Origin: DASUPK01 sp963743575
GTDB taxonomy: Bacteria > Actinomycetota > Thermoleophilia > Solirubrobacterales > 70-9
Assembly: GCA_963743575.1 (NCBI GenBank)
Contig: CAVUQC010000002.1
Location: 310,001-374,000 of the forward strand
Direction: 5' to 3'
Length of the DNA stretch: 64,000 nt
Part shown: piece after piece, positions 23,782 through 32,828 of the stretch
How positions within the stretch are numbered: position 1 is the first letter of the stretch
Layout of the letters: every line of letters begins with the position of its first letter
The notes under the pieces: generated by a model
What the model saw: the letters and a program-made list of their open reading frames with translations, nothing else
The model's database searches: none
What the model was told of the DNA's origin: nothing
Made by a program: the position numbers and the translations under genes

Positions 23782-24588
23782 CTACCGCTGCGCCGTCACC
23801 CGCAGGAAGGTCGCCGGAATCGAGGTGCCCTCGTCGCTCGTGTTCTGCTCCTCGAAGAGGGTCTCGAGCTCGCCCTGAAGGTCGCCCTCGCGCCCGTCAG
23901 CCGAGGCCGCCTCGAACGCGTTCATGGTCGGCCCGTAGTAGTCCCTGAAGGTCGCGACCAGCTCGGCGGGAGTGCCCTCGTAGTTGAAGATGTAGGTGTT
24001 CCGCTCGCTCGCGATTTGATCCTTCGGAATCCCCGCAGCCTCGAAGCGCTCCTGAACGTTCTCCTCGACGCCCCAGGTCACCGGGCTGATGAAGCCGTCC
24101 GGCGGCGGCGGGGAGTAGGAGGCGCTGATCTTCAGGATCTGGGCGACCAGGGTCGGGTCGTTCGGGATCCAGTTGCCCATCACGACGCGGCCGCCGGGCT
24201 TCGTGACGCGCACCATCTCCTTCGCCACGTCGAACGGCTTGGGCGCGAACATCGCGCCGAAGAAGCTGGCGACGAGATCGAAGCTCTCGTCATCGAGGCC
24301 ACTCAGGTCAGACGCATCCCCCTCCTGGAATGAGACGTTGCTCAAACCGAGCTCCTTGGCTCGGGCGTTCCCGGCCTCGACGAGATTGCTGGAGATATCC
24401 ACTCCGAGCACCTCTGCGCCACGCTGGGCCTCCGGAATCGCGGTGGTTCCGTCTCCGCACCCCAGATCGAGCACCTGCATCCCTTCCGTGATTCCGATTC
24501 GTTCGACGACCTCGTCGCCGCTCTCCCGCATCGTCTCCGCGATGCGCGTGAAGTCGCCCTTCTCCCACAGTGCCTTGTTCGCATTCAT
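23782..24588 (-). CDS. Class I SAM-dependent methyltransferase (UbiE-like)
   Basis: A 268-residue methyltransferase. The SAM loop is VLDLGCGDGTTA, with GVDISSNLVE as motif II and VTKPGGRVVMGNW after strand 5. Start ATG 24588, preceded by GGACGGAG. The substrate is unknown; sequence around WIPNDPTLVAQIL resembles the broad UbiE/COQ5-like group found scattered in actinobacteria, where many members methylate small molecules. Confidence 0.83.
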   Translation of the reverse strand: MNANKALWEKGDFTRIAETMRESGDEVVERIGITEGMQVLDLGCGDGTTAIPEAQRGAEVLGVDISSNLVEAGNARAKELGLSNVSFQEGDASDLSGLDDESFDLVASFFGAMFAPKPFDVAKEMVRVTKPGGRVVMGNWIPNDPTLVAQILKISASYSPPPPDGFISPVTWGVEENVQERFEAAGIPKDQIASERNTYIFNYEGTPAELVATFRDYYGPTMNAFEAASADGREGDLQGELETLFEEQNTSDEGTSIPATFLRVTAQR

Positions 24589-24655
24589 CGTTCACTCCGT
24601 CCTTGGATTTACAGATGACCTACGAGGCCTCTCCCTTCAGGGATTGCTTCCGACA

Positions 24656-25402
24656 CTAGACGTTCGCGGAGAAGTTGATCCCGAGGCTGTTGAGCAGGTC
24701 CTGCGCCCACCGGTTGAACGTGTCGAACCAGCCGGTCAGGATCGCCACGCCGAAGGCGATCAGGATCACCCCGCCAATCGCCATGATCAGCGGGTAGTGG
24801 CGCTTGATGACGGAGAAGGCCGTCGTCATCCGGCTGAAGGCGACCGAGGTGAGCAGGAATGGGATCGCCAGGCCGGCCGAGTAGACCGCGAGCAGGAGGC
24901 CTCCGTGCAGGGCCGAGCCGGAGACGGCGGCGGCGCTCAGGATGGCGGCGAGGGTGGGGCCGATGCACGGCGTCCACGCCAGTCCGAAGGCGAGTCCCGC
25001 CACGAGCGGCCCTCCGGTGCCTGCTCGCTCGAGCAGCCCCTCGACGTGCCACTCCCGATTGAGCTGCGGGAGGAAGAGGGCGCTGATGAAGAAGACACCC
25101 ATCGCGATGATCACCCAGGCCGCGATCTTGTCGAGCAGGACCTGGTGCTCCTGCAGAGCGCTGCCGATCGAGGTGGCTCCGAGGCCGAGGAGGATGAAGA
25201 TCGCCGAGAAGCTCGAGACGAAGAGGAGACTGGGGACGATCACCCGCCGCCAGTTCGCCTGCTCCAGATCGGCCGCGGCTACCCCCGTAACAGCGGAGAG
25301 ATAGCCGGGCACCAGCGGCAGCACGCAGGGGGAGAGGAAGGAGACGAGACCAGCCGCGAGAGCGGTGAGGACGCCGGGAAGCGCGGTGGGGTCGCTCGTC
25401 AT
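24656..25402 (-). CDS. ccdA: Cytochrome c biogenesis protein CcdA-like, thiol-electron transporter
   Basis: A 248-residue integral membrane protein with six helices. It carries electrons across the membrane from cytoplasmic thioredoxin to outer thiol proteins. The two redox cysteines are in LSPCVLPLVPGYLS (helix 1) and AWTPCIGPTLA (helix 4), each next to a Pro as required. Start ATG 25402. No ccsA or resB is nearby. It may serve reductive repair of exported proteins, opposite in direction to the VKOR/DsbA system. Confidence 0.9.
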   Translation of the reverse strand: MTSDPTALPGVLTALAAGLVSFLSPCVLPLVPGYLSAVTGVAAADLEQANWRRVIVPSLLFVSSFSAIFILLGLGATSIGSALQEHQVLLDKIAAWVIIAMGVFFISALFLPQLNREWHVEGLLERAGTGGPLVAGLAFGLAWTPCIGPTLAAILSAAAVSGSALHGGLLLAVYSAGLAIPFLLTSVAFSRMTTAFSVIKRHYPLIMAIGGVILIAFGVAILTGWFDTFNRWAQDLLNSLGINFSANV

Positions 25403-25551
25403 AGGAGTGATTCTGGCGGACTGCACGCCCCGGACCGACCCTCCCAGGCGGAGAACGCAGGGACCGTGATTTGTACTGAGTGGATCTGCGGTTCGACACC
25501 GATGTTCGTGCCTACGGCCCTACGTAGGGTGAGGCCTGCATCCGGATCCCC

Positions 25552-25644
25552 GGCCAACGGCACCCGATTTAAGGCGTCCAGCACGTTGGCCAACCCGGCG
25601 AGGCGGCCTTCATCCCCCTGGGGTCGCCTCGCCGGTCACTTTTT
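25552..25644 (+). ncRNA. Orphan structured RNA candidate ending in a terminator
   Basis: Two adjacent hairpins on the plus strand. GGCCAACG (25552-25559) pairs with CGTTGGCC (25584-25591). CCGGCGAGGCG (25595-25605) pairs perfectly with CGCCTCGCCGG (25625-25635); T5 follows at 25640-25644, four bases after the stem. The upstream plus-strand DNA back to 25403 has no ORF, although a 12-base palindrome CCCTACGTAGGG lies at 25518-25529. A plus-strand terminator with no plus-strand gene before it hints at a small RNA. This is the longest gene-free stretch of the window (25403-25732). Confidence 0.35.
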
Positions 25645-25732
25645 CAATGCCTGTTGTTGGACTCTACTCCCGAAGCCGTAAACAGGGCTACCTTGTTTGG
25701 AGGTTCATGCCTCGGGGCGTAAACAGCCGGGC

Positions 25733-26621
25733 CTAGGGCTCCGGTCCCGGGTCCTGGCCGAGGATCTCGCGCAGAGATCGCGCCGCCTTCGGCGCCAGCT
25801 CGCGGGCGTTGTTGTTGAACATCACGTGCACTTGCTCGGCGTCCGATTCGAGCGCCGTGACCCGACCGGCGATCTCCTCGAGCTCCTTCTTCGGATAGTC
25901 GTAGTCGAAGCGCTCCGCGACGCTGCGTCCATGCAGATAGCCCTCGGTGTTGCGGCCGTGGCAGCGCATGTATGCGAGGGAGTCGCGGGTCACGGCGTCG
26001 ATCGGCGGGAAGATCGGCACGTGATCGCCCGAGCGGCGTGTCGACGCAGACGAAGACAGCGTCGTGTGCCGAGAGCCACTCCAGCACCTTCTCGAAGCGC
26101 TTCGATGAGGCCCAGCTGCGCCGCCGGAGTTCCACCGCGACGGGGGTGGGGGCAAGGCCCTCGATCACAGGGGCCAGCTCGTCCAGATCGTTCTCGCGAG
26201 GGTCGAAGGCCGGCGTGAGCTGGAGCAGGTAGGAGCCCAGCTTGCCCGAGTCCACCAGCGGCTTCATCGTCTCGGCGGTGCGGCGCACCATCTCGTCGAG
26301 CAGCGCAGGGTCGAGGAGCACCCGGCCCCGCTCGTTCGTCTCCGCGTCGTCGCGGAGATCGGGGGGCAGCTCCCGGAGCTGCGCGGCGTGATGGGAGAGG
26401 AGCTTGTGGAGCTTCACGTCGAACTGGAAGCCCTCCGGCGTCCGCTCGGCCCAGCCCTCCACCGTCTTCGCCGACGGGATCGCGTAGAAGCTCGAGTTGA
26501 GCTCCACTGCATCGAAGCGCTCCGCATAGAAGTCGAGTCGCTCCCTGGCAGCGAGCCCCTTCGGGTACCAGTGCTCGACGAAGCCCGGATCGGACCAGCT
26601 CGAGGTGCCGACGACGATCAC
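25733..26621 (-). pseudogene. DUF72 family protein gene, frameshifted
   Basis: The first 190 or so codons (from 26621) encode a clear DUF72 N-terminus: VGTSSWSDPGFVEHWYPKG, RLDFYAERFDAVELNSSFY, and LLQLTPAFDPREND. Near 26028-26036 the frame changes; the C-terminal block (VPIFPPIDAVTRDSLAYMRCHGRN and VMFNNNARELAPKAA) continues in a second frame. One base too many, or two too few, explains it. Without the shift the protein would be about 296 residues. It may be a decayed gene or a sequencing error. An intact paralogue is at 30632. DUF72 proteins have a TIM-barrel fold but no proven activity. Confidence 0.8.
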
Positions 26622-26657
26622 CCGCTAACTATCGCGTTCGCGGGGTATTGAGGCTCC

Positions 26658-27710
26658 ATGGCGGGACGCCTGCGACGCATCGACTGCGCCGCTCCGGGCA
26701 TGACGCGACGGAGGCGCGGTAAGGGATTCTCCTACCTCGACGAGGACGGGGAGCGGATCGACGACCAGGAGACGATCGAGCGCATCCACGCCCTCGCCAT
26801 TCCGCCTGCCTGGGAGGACGTCTGGATCTGCTCCGACCCTCTCGGCCACATCCAGGCCACCGGGACCGACGCGCGCGGGCGCAAGCAATACCGCTACCAC
26901 GACCTCTGGCGCGAGCGCCGGGACCGGCAGAAGTTCGATTCGATGACGGAGTTCGCGCGGTCCCTGCCGAAGCTGCGCGAACGCGTCGAGCGCGACCTGC
27001 GCAGGCGCAACATCTCCCGGGAACGGGTGCTCGCCGGCGCCGTGCGGCTGCTCGACCGCGGCTTCTTCCGGATCGGCTCGGAGGACTACGCCGAGGAGAA
27101 CGAGACCTATGGGCTCGCGACCATGCGCAGGCGGCACGTGACCGTCGATGGAGACTCGGTTGCCTTCGACTTCGAGGCCAAGGGGGGCAAGCGACGCGTG
27201 CAGACGGTGGGGGACCGCACGATCGCCACTCTGATCGGGAAGCTGTGTGCCCGGCGGGGAGGGGGGCACGAGCTGCTCGCCTACCGGAACGGGAGCACGT
27301 GGCGGGACGTGCGCTCGACCGAGATCAACGACTACATCCAGGAGACGATCGGGGACGAGCACAGCGCCAAGGACTTCCGGACCTGGAACGCGACCGTGCT
27401 CGCCGCGGTGGTGCTCGCCGCATCGGCGCGGGAACGCGATCTGAGCACGAAGGGCGGTCGCGCCCGGGTCAAGCGCGACGCGGTCAAGCAGGTGGCGCAC
27501 TACCTCGGCAACACCCCGGCGGTGTGCCGCGCCTCATACATCGACCCGCGGGTGTTCGACCGCTTCGACGGCAACCTGACCGTCGGCGGGGTCTTCGCGC
27601 GCCTCCCCGAGGATCCCGCCGGCTGGCCCGAGGTTCAGGGGCCGATCGAGAAGGCCGTGCTCGACCTGATCGACCGGCGCGAGTCAGCGGCGATCGAGCG
27701 AGTGAGCTGA
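26658..27710 (+). CDS. DNA topoisomerase IB (poxvirus-like)
   Basis: A 350-residue type IB topoisomerase that relaxes supercoils through a 3'-phosphotyrosyl link. The catalytic residues are visible: RNISRERVL...GSEDYAEENETYG in the core, KDFRTWNATVLAA (Arg), and the nucleophile Tyr in VCRASYIDPRVF about 50 residues from the C-terminus. Length and layout match the small bacterial/poxviral enzyme. Start ATG 26658. It converges on the HNH gene with 5 bases between stops. Confidence 0.92.
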   Translation: MAGRLRRIDCAAPGMTRRRRGKGFSYLDEDGERIDDQETIERIHALAIPPAWEDVWICSDPLGHIQATGTDARGRKQYRYHDLWRERRDRQKFDSMTEFARSLPKLRERVERDLRRRNISRERVLAGAVRLLDRGFFRIGSEDYAEENETYGLATMRRRHVTVDGDSVAFDFEAKGGKRRVQTVGDRTIATLIGKLCARRGGGHELLAYRNGSTWRDVRSTEINDYIQETIGDEHSAKDFRTWNATVLAAVVLAASARERDLSTKGGRARVKRDAVKQVAHYLGNTPAVCRASYIDPRVFDRFDGNLTVGGVFARLPEDPAGWPEVQGPIEKAVLDLIDRRESAAIERVS

Positions 27711-27715
27711 AGCCC

Positions 27716-28003
27716 TCAGGGGCGAATCAGCCGAGGCGGCGGCCTCCTGGGACGAGGCGACTCGGGCCACTCGGGACGCTCCCAGGCGAGCCGGGCCTGG
27801 GCGATCGCCTCCTGCTCCACCGCGGGGTGGCAGCGACGGCACACGGGCTCCAGGTTGTCCAGCACGTCCAGCCCCCCGTAGCGCCGCGGCATCTTGTGAT
27901 GGGCCACCAGGTCCTCGCGTGACCCGCAGGCGACGCAGGACGCACCGGCCGTGACCATCGCCGAGAGCCTGCTCCAGGGCAGATGCGCGGGATCCTGCCT
28001 CAT
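27716..28003 (-). CDS. HNH endonuclease-like protein
   Basis: A 95-residue protein. The HNH core is visible with zinc cysteines: CVACG and CRRCH flank LVAHHKMPRRYGG and LDNLEPV, which hold the two metal-binding His and the Asn. Start ATG 28003. A Pro/Arg-rich C-terminus follows the domain. No terminase, intron or restriction gene is adjacent, so a stand-alone nuclease of unknown role. Assignment of the fold is strong. Confidence 0.82.
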   Translation of the reverse strand: MRQDPAHLPWSRLSAMVTAGASCVACGSREDLVAHHKMPRRYGGLDVLDNLEPVCRRCHPAVEQEAIAQARLAWERPEWPESPRPRRPPPRLIRP

Positions 28004-28080
28004 GCTTCGATTCCACAGGGTCGAGCGGATGTCCCGAGGCCCGTGCGTGGGCAATGCACGGGAAGATGAGTTATGGAAAC

Positions 28081-28539
28081 TCAGGCGAGGGACTTCTCAT
28101 ACCAGCGGTCGGCCCTCGGATTCGAGTTGTAGTCCTCGATCCGGCGGAATCCCGCCTCCAGGTACATCCGGTTCGCCTCGATCAGCCGCGCGTTCGTGTC
28201 CAGGCGTATCGCGCGCTGCCCGTGCCCGCGCGCACGGCGCTCGAGCTCCTCGAGGATCCCCTTTGCGACGCCGGCGCCTCGGTACTCCGGGACGACATAC
28301 ATCCGCTTGATCTCCGCTGTCCCCGTACCGCTCAACCTGAGCGCTCCCATCCCGATGGGCTCCTGGCCCGCATACGCCACGATCCGGTCGCTGTCGGCGC
28401 TGATCGCGTTGGCCATCCGCATGTTCGGCCGCGCCGCGCCGTTGTGCGCTCCGCGCTCCTCGATCTCGTCCCGCATCGCCTCGGCGAGCCGAAGCGTCAC
28501 GGGATCGTCAGCGGGCACCTCTCTCAGCTCGATCTCCAT
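28081..28539 (-). CDS. GNAT-family N-acetyltransferase
   Basis: A 152-residue acetyltransferase from ATG 28539. The acetyl-CoA loop is VVPEYRGAGVAKGILEELE, followed by AIRLDTNARLIEANRMYLEAGF and the Y-x-S-N tail (YNSNPRADRWYEKSL) seen in the common small GNAT group. Acceptor unknown. A 7+7 inverted repeat (28555-28574) lies 16 bases upstream of the start and might be an operator. Confidence 0.85.
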   Translation of the reverse strand: MEIELREVPADDPVTLRLAEAMRDEIEERGAHNGAARPNMRMANAISADSDRIVAYAGQEPIGMGALRLSGTGTAEIKRMYVVPEYRGAGVAKGILEELERRARGHGQRAIRLDTNARLIEANRMYLEAGFRRIEDYNSNPRADRWYEKSLA

Positions 28540-28554
28540 TCCCGGCAAGTTGAC

Positions 28555-28574
28555 ATAACCGCGCACCCGGTTAT
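28555..28574. promoter_or_regulatory. Inverted repeat upstream of the GNAT gene
   Basis: ATAACCG (28555-28561) and CGGTTAT (28568-28574) around a 6-base spacer. It is 16 bases upstream of the GNAT start, and a further half-like site CCGTTATG lies near 28585. AT-rich enough to stand out from the surroundings; could be a repressor site or the end hairpin of the DUF202 gene. Confidence 0.35.
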
Positions 28575-28601
28575 CCGCAGGGACAGCCGTTATGCGCCTC
28601 G

Positions 28602-28976
28602 TCAGGCCGAGGCGGCGATCAGGGCGACGGTGGCGAGACAGAGCACCACCCCCGCCCCCATCAGGTATCGAGACTCGGCGCGGGAGCTCTCGATCATCTT
28701 CCCCTCGAGGACCGCCGTTTCGACCCGACGCGATCGGATCGAGCCGTAGCCGAACAGAGCGACCGAGTAGAGAGCCCAGCCGACACCGACGACGAGATAC
28801 GGCCACTCCGTGCTGGTCCCGCTGAGCTCGGGAACCACGCGGCCGACGGCGATCGCGACCGCGATCGAGGTGAGTGCGGTGCGCCACCAGGCCAACTCCG
28901 TGCGCTCCGCCGCGAGCCGGGTGCGGCGGACGGCGTCCCACCCCTCGCTCGGAACCTTGGCGTCCTTGTTTTCCAT
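28602..28976 (-). CDS. DUF202 (YidH-type) membrane protein
   Basis: A 124-residue membrane protein. The family signature is the N-terminal block RLAAERTELAWWRTALTSIAVAIAVGR, followed by two more hydrophobic helices. YidH proteins are small inner-membrane proteins of unknown function. Start ATG 28976, 24 bases from the divergent phosphatase gene; the space between them is AT-rich and probably contains both promoters. Confidence 0.85.
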   Translation of the reverse strand: MENKDAKVPSEGWDAVRRTRLAAERTELAWWRTALTSIAVAIAVGRVVPELSGTSTEWPYLVVGVGWALYSVALFGYGSIRSRRVETAVLEGKMIESSRAESRYLMGAGVVLCLATVALIAASA

Positions 28977-29000
28977 TGCTACCTATTTACGATTAAACAC

Positions 29001-30635
29001 ATGCCGGTCAGGGATCGAGAGCTCGTCGCTCCGCCACCCAGTCTCGCGAGCCTCCAGGACCTGTCGGGACCTGCGCTGATCGCGATGCTGCTCGCCAGCG
29101 CGATCGCCGTGCTCGACGGCCTCGCATCGAACCAGCTTGTCATCGTCGGACTGCTCGCGATCCCTCCGGTGATCGCGGCAATGAGCGCCTCGCTCCCGGA
29201 GACCGCCGTCGTGGCCGCGTTCTGCCTCCTCCTCGCCCTGCTCTCGATCCTGTGGGGCCAGGGCATCGACGGCGGCCAGCGCTTGGTCGCCCTGACGACC
29301 ACCTCCGCGGGAGCGCTTGCCGGCCTCTGGGTGGCCAGCCTGCGGCTGAGGCTGAACCGCGAGCAGGCCGCGTCGGAGCTGCTCGCGGACGCGGGCGCGT
29401 TGATGGAGGACGCCCTGGATCAGAGGGAACGCGCGCAGCACCTGGCCGACCTTGCGATCAGCGGGCTCGGCGATGTGGCGATGGTCGACATGGTGATGGC
29501 CGACGGCTCGATCCAGCGAATGGCGGCCAAGGGTCGGGACACGGAGGTGGCAGACATCTTCGTGAAGCTGCGCGCCAACACCCCCATCGACCCGCACGGC
29601 CCGCACCCCGTGGCCGAGGTGATCCGCACCGGGCGAACCCTTTATCTCGATCAGCTCTCCGACGGCGAGATCGACCGGATCACCACCCGGGAGGACGAGC
29701 GCGAGCTGCTTCGCCGGCATCGCTTCAAGTCGTGCATCGTCCTGCCGCTGGGGGCGCGCGGGGCTTTCCTCGGGGCGCTGACCCTCTGGATCATGCGGCC
29801 CGCGAGGGCTTTCGACGTGATCGCCCGCCGGACCGCCATCCGGCTCGCTGATCGAGCTGCCCTGGCTCTCGACAACGCCCGCCTGCACGAGCAGCAGGCG
29901 CACATCGCCTCGGTCCTCCAGCACAGCCTGCTGCCGCGCTCGCTCCCGGAGATCGGCGGCTTCGAGGCCTCCTCCCGCTTCCTCGCCGCCGGCGAGGCGT
30001 ACGAGGTCGGAGGCGACTTCTATGACGTCTTCCGCACCGGATCGAGCTCATGGACCGCCGTGATCGGCGACGTCTGCGGCAAGGGACCCGAGGCCGCTGC
30101 GCTCACCGCCCTCGCCCGCTACACGGTCCGGACCGCGTCCTCGCCGGAGAGCCCGCCGAGCCAGGTCCTGCGCACCCTGCACGACTCGATCAGCTCGGAA
30201 CGAGCTGATCTGCGCTTCTGCACCGCGGCACTGGCGCACATCCAGGCGCCCTCCAATGGCGACGGCCTGGCCCGGCTAACGGTCGCCCTCGGCGGCCATC
30301 CGCTGCCGCTGATCCTGCGCAAGGACGGAGGCGTCGACGCCGTGGGAGAGCCGGGCACCCTGCTCGGGGCCCTCCCCTCCCCCGTACTCGCCGACACAGA
30401 AGCGACTCTCGCCGTGGGCGACTCGCTGATCCTCTACACGGATGGCATGCTCGACGTCCGGGATCGCAGCGTCGACGACGATCCGGACTGGCTCGCCCAC
30501 CAGCTCGCCAAGTCCAGCGGAAGGAGCGCCGACGAGATCGCGGAGAGCCTGGCCCAGGCCGCGGTCACCCGCCACGGCGGTGAGCCGCGCGACGACATCG
30601 CCGTCCTGGTGCTGCACCGCAACGGCGCCCATTGA
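29001..30635 (+). CDS. Membrane GAF-SpoIIE serine/threonine phosphatase
   Basis: A 544-residue protein. Residues 25-115 form about four membrane helices; a GAF-type sensor domain covers about 135-300; the C-terminal PP2C-SpoIIE domain (about 310-540) has the metal-binding sites VGGDFYDVF, GDVCGKGPEAAALT and GEPRDDIAVLV. Such phosphatases usually dephosphorylate anti-anti-sigma factors in a partner-switching pathway; no partner gene is nearby. Start ATG 29001. Its stop overlaps the start of the next gene (TTGA). Confidence 0.88.
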   Translation: MPVRDRELVAPPPSLASLQDLSGPALIAMLLASAIAVLDGLASNQLVIVGLLAIPPVIAAMSASLPETAVVAAFCLLLALLSILWGQGIDGGQRLVALTTTSAGALAGLWVASLRLRLNREQAASELLADAGALMEDALDQRERAQHLADLAISGLGDVAMVDMVMADGSIQRMAAKGRDTEVADIFVKLRANTPIDPHGPHPVAEVIRTGRTLYLDQLSDGEIDRITTREDERELLRRHRFKSCIVLPLGARGAFLGALTLWIMRPARAFDVIARRTAIRLADRAALALDNARLHEQQAHIASVLQHSLLPRSLPEIGGFEASSRFLAAGEAYEVGGDFYDVFRTGSSSWTAVIGDVCGKGPEAAALTALARYTVRTASSPESPPSQVLRTLHDSISSERADLRFCTAALAHIQAPSNGDGLARLTVALGGHPLPLILRKDGGVDAVGEPGTLLGALPSPVLADTEATLAVGDSLILYTDGMLDVRDRSVDDDPDWLAHQLAKSSGRSADEIAESLAQAAVTRHGGEPRDDIAVLVLHRNGAH

Positions 30636-31369
30636 CGAAGAGGCCGCTTCACGTCGGGTGCTCGGGCTGGGCCTACCCGCACTGGCGCGAGCGGCTCTAT
30701 CCGAAGGGCCTGCCGCAGCGCCAATGGCTGCCGTACTACGCCAAGCGCTTCGACACGGTCGAGATCAACAACACCTTCTACCGGCTGCCGAAGGTGTCGG
30801 CCGTCGAGGGGTGGATCGAGCAGAGCCCACCGGGCTTCGTCTTCGCGGTGAAGGCAAGCCGCTACCTCACGCACGTGAAGCGACTGAAGACGCTCGACCC
30901 GTATCTCGAGCGCTTCTTCGAGCCGCTCGAGCCGCTGACCCGGAGCGAGAAGCTCGGGCCGCTCCTCTGGCAGTTCCCCGCGAGCTTTCACCGCAACGAC
31001 GAGCGCCTCGCGGCCGCTCTGCGAGCTCTGCCTCGCGGCCGGCACGCCTTCGAGTTCAGGCACGAGAGCTGGTTCAACGAGGAGGTCTACGCCCTGCTCC
31101 GGGAGCACCATGCCTCCCTGGTGGTCGGAGATGAGTCTTCCCGCTGGGTCAGCACCCCCCACGTCCGGACGGCCGACTGGGCCTACATTCGCCTGCACCA
31201 CGGTGCGCGGGGCCGTGACGGCAACTACTCCCGGTCGGAAATCGAGACCTGGGCGCGGCGCATCGCCCAGTGGCGGCGGGACACCGAGGTCTACGTCTAC
31301 TTCAACAACGACTGGGAAGGCTACGCGCTGCGGAACGCGCAGCTGCTGAAGAGCCTGCTGAAGGTCTGA
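30632..31369 (+). CDS. DUF72 family protein, intact copy
   Basis: A 245-residue TIM-barrel-like protein starting at TTG 30632, within the stop of the phosphatase gene. Blocks typical of DUF72: VGCSGWAYPHWRERLYPKG, YYAKRFDTVEINNTFY, FEFRHESWFN and VYVYFNNDWEGYALRNA. The family has no established reaction. Translational overlap with a SpoIIE phosphatase is unusual. Compared with the frameshifted copy at 25733 it is shorter at the C-terminus and only moderately similar, so the two are old paralogues. Confidence 0.85.
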   Translation: MTKRPLHVGCSGWAYPHWRERLYPKGLPQRQWLPYYAKRFDTVEINNTFYRLPKVSAVEGWIEQSPPGFVFAVKASRYLTHVKRLKTLDPYLERFFEPLEPLTRSEKLGPLLWQFPASFHRNDERLAAALRALPRGRHAFEFRHESWFNEEVYALLREHHASLVVGDESSRWVSTPHVRTADWAYIRLHHGARGRDGNYSRSEIETWARRIAQWRRDTEVYVYFNNDWEGYALRNAQLLKSLLKV

Positions 31370-31375
31370 GGGCCG

Positions 31376-31714
31376 CTAGCGCCGGCGCCAGCTGCCGCCG
31401 AGCAGCTTGCCGAGACGGCCGGTCCGCCGCGGGCTGTACTCGGGAGCGCCGCGCTCCGGCGTCGGGAGCTCGGCGACGGCGGCGGAGTCGATCGTCAGGC
31501 GGACCGCTCGCTCGGCGGTCCTCGCCACCTCGGGCGCATCGACGAAGCGGAGTTCGCCTTCGGTGTTCTCGATCACGAATCCGTCGAGGATCCGCTCGCG
31601 GTAGTTGTCGATCACGTCGTCGATGACGCCGACCCGCTGCCCGTCGGCGGCGTACACCGGGGTGCCGCGCTTGACCGCGGCGTAGTGGATCGGATAGCCG
31701 TCGTCGTCTCCCAC
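31376..31714 (-). CDS. PRC-barrel-like domain protein
   Basis: About 112 residues from GTG 31714; the frame continues upstream to 31861 without similarity to the family. The domain GTPVYAADGQRVGVIDDVIDN resembles PRC-barrel or photosynthetic reaction centre H-subunit folds, which bind small molecules or RNA. A basic C-terminal tail (GKLLGGSWRRR) follows. Function unknown. Start uncertain: no ribosome site precedes either option. Confidence 0.6.
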   Translation of the reverse strand: MGDDDGYPIHYAAVKRGTPVYAADGQRVGVIDDVIDNYRERILDGFVIENTEGELRFVDAPEVARTAERAVRLTIDSAAVAELPTPERGAPEYSPRRTGRLGKLLGGSWRRR

Positions 31715-31969
31715 CCGATGAAATATAGAAGTGGCCGGATGCTCGGGGACCCCGCTGCCCAGGAAACTCGGAATCCGAGAGGAAGCGCGCGTCGCATTCC
31801 CCGGGGCGCCCGCCGGACTCAGAGAGCTGCTGGGCGAGCTCCCAAGCGGCGTCGCCGTCAAGTCCCGAGCCAGCGGCCCGCTGACGTGATCGTGTTCTTC
31901 ACCAAGCGACGGGCGGAGCTGGAGCGGAGGCTGCCCCTGCTGCGAAGGGCGATGGAACCCGCATCAGGG

Positions 31970-32827
31970 CTAGCTGAGGCGCTCGCGGACCTCGGGCTCA
32001 TCGAGGAAGTCCGCGATCACCCGCGACAGGCGGCCGCCCTGCCAGGCGAGCGGCGACTTCCCCTTCTCCTCGCTGACGAGGCGCGCCCGCGGCAGGCGGT
32101 CCGCCCAGGCCTCGGCGATCGAGTACGGGTGGCCAGGGTCGGCCTCGTCGTAGCTGGCGACGACCAGCGCGGGCACGTCAAGAGTCTCGAGCTCCTCGAT
32201 GCCTTCGAATGGCAGCGACCTCGGCACGCCCCGTACGGCCCGGGCGACCGCGTCGGGATGGCGATGGCGCCGCATCCGCTCCTGCGTGATCCGCAGCGCG
32301 GTCTCGGTCCAGGCCGGGTCCGCCTCGAGCGAGGCCTCATAGGCCCGCATGAACCCCTCGACGCCATCCTCCTCCAGGCCGCCCGCGAGAGCGTCCCAGT
32401 AGGCCAGTGACTCATCGGTGGCCGGCAACCCCAGCACGACCGGTCCGATGAGGACCAGCGCGGCGACATCTCCGGGGTGCTCGAGGGCGTGAGCCACCAC
32501 GGTGTGGCAGCCCATGGAGTGTCCGGCGAGAGCGTGGGGAGCGCCGGCGACGCGATCGGAGATCACCGTCCGCAGGTCGGCGGTCAGCTCCCCGTACCCG
32601 TAGCCGCCGTCATCCGCGGGTGACGAGTCGCCGTGACCGCGGGCGTCATAGGAGATCTGCCGGTACCCCCGGCGCACGAGGGCCAGGGAACGATGCAGGA
32701 CGTAGCGCCGGGTCGCCGTGAGCCCGTGGAGGAGGACGACGGGCGGCCCCTCCCCCACCTCCTCGCCGGCCAGCGACGTGCCGGCCGAGTCGAGCTCGAA
32801 CGGAGACGGCTCCAGGACCTCGGCCAT
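31970..32827 (-). CDS. Alpha/beta hydrolase
   Basis: A 285-residue serine hydrolase. Oxyanion region VVLLHGLTATRRY, nucleophile elbow LAGHSMGCHTVV (Ser), then Asp in VVASYDEADPGHPYS and His late (QGGRL region is the end of the cap). Substrate unknown. Start ATG 32827 lies two bases after the stop of the peroxiredoxin gene, so it is the last gene of a three-gene operon with the cyclophilin and the peroxiredoxin. Confidence 0.85.
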   Translation of the reverse strand: MAEVLEPSPFELDSAGTSLAGEEVGEGPPVVLLHGLTATRRYVLHRSLALVRRGYRQISYDARGHGDSSPADDGGYGYGELTADLRTVISDRVAGAPHALAGHSMGCHTVVAHALEHPGDVAALVLIGPVVLGLPATDESLAYWDALAGGLEEDGVEGFMRAYEASLEADPAWTETALRITQERMRRHRHPDAVARAVRGVPRSLPFEGIEELETLDVPALVVASYDEADPGHPYSIAEAWADRLPRARLVSEEKGKSPLAWQGGRLSRVIADFLDEPEVRERLS

Positions 32828-32828
32828 C

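Noticed and set aside
25470..25503. tRNA-like T-loop GGTTCGACACC
   Set aside because: No acceptor or anticodon stem can be formed around it.
27716..28003. HNH gene as mark of a mobile element or phage
   Set aside because: No integrase, repeats or phage genes adjacent; composition matches the neighbours.
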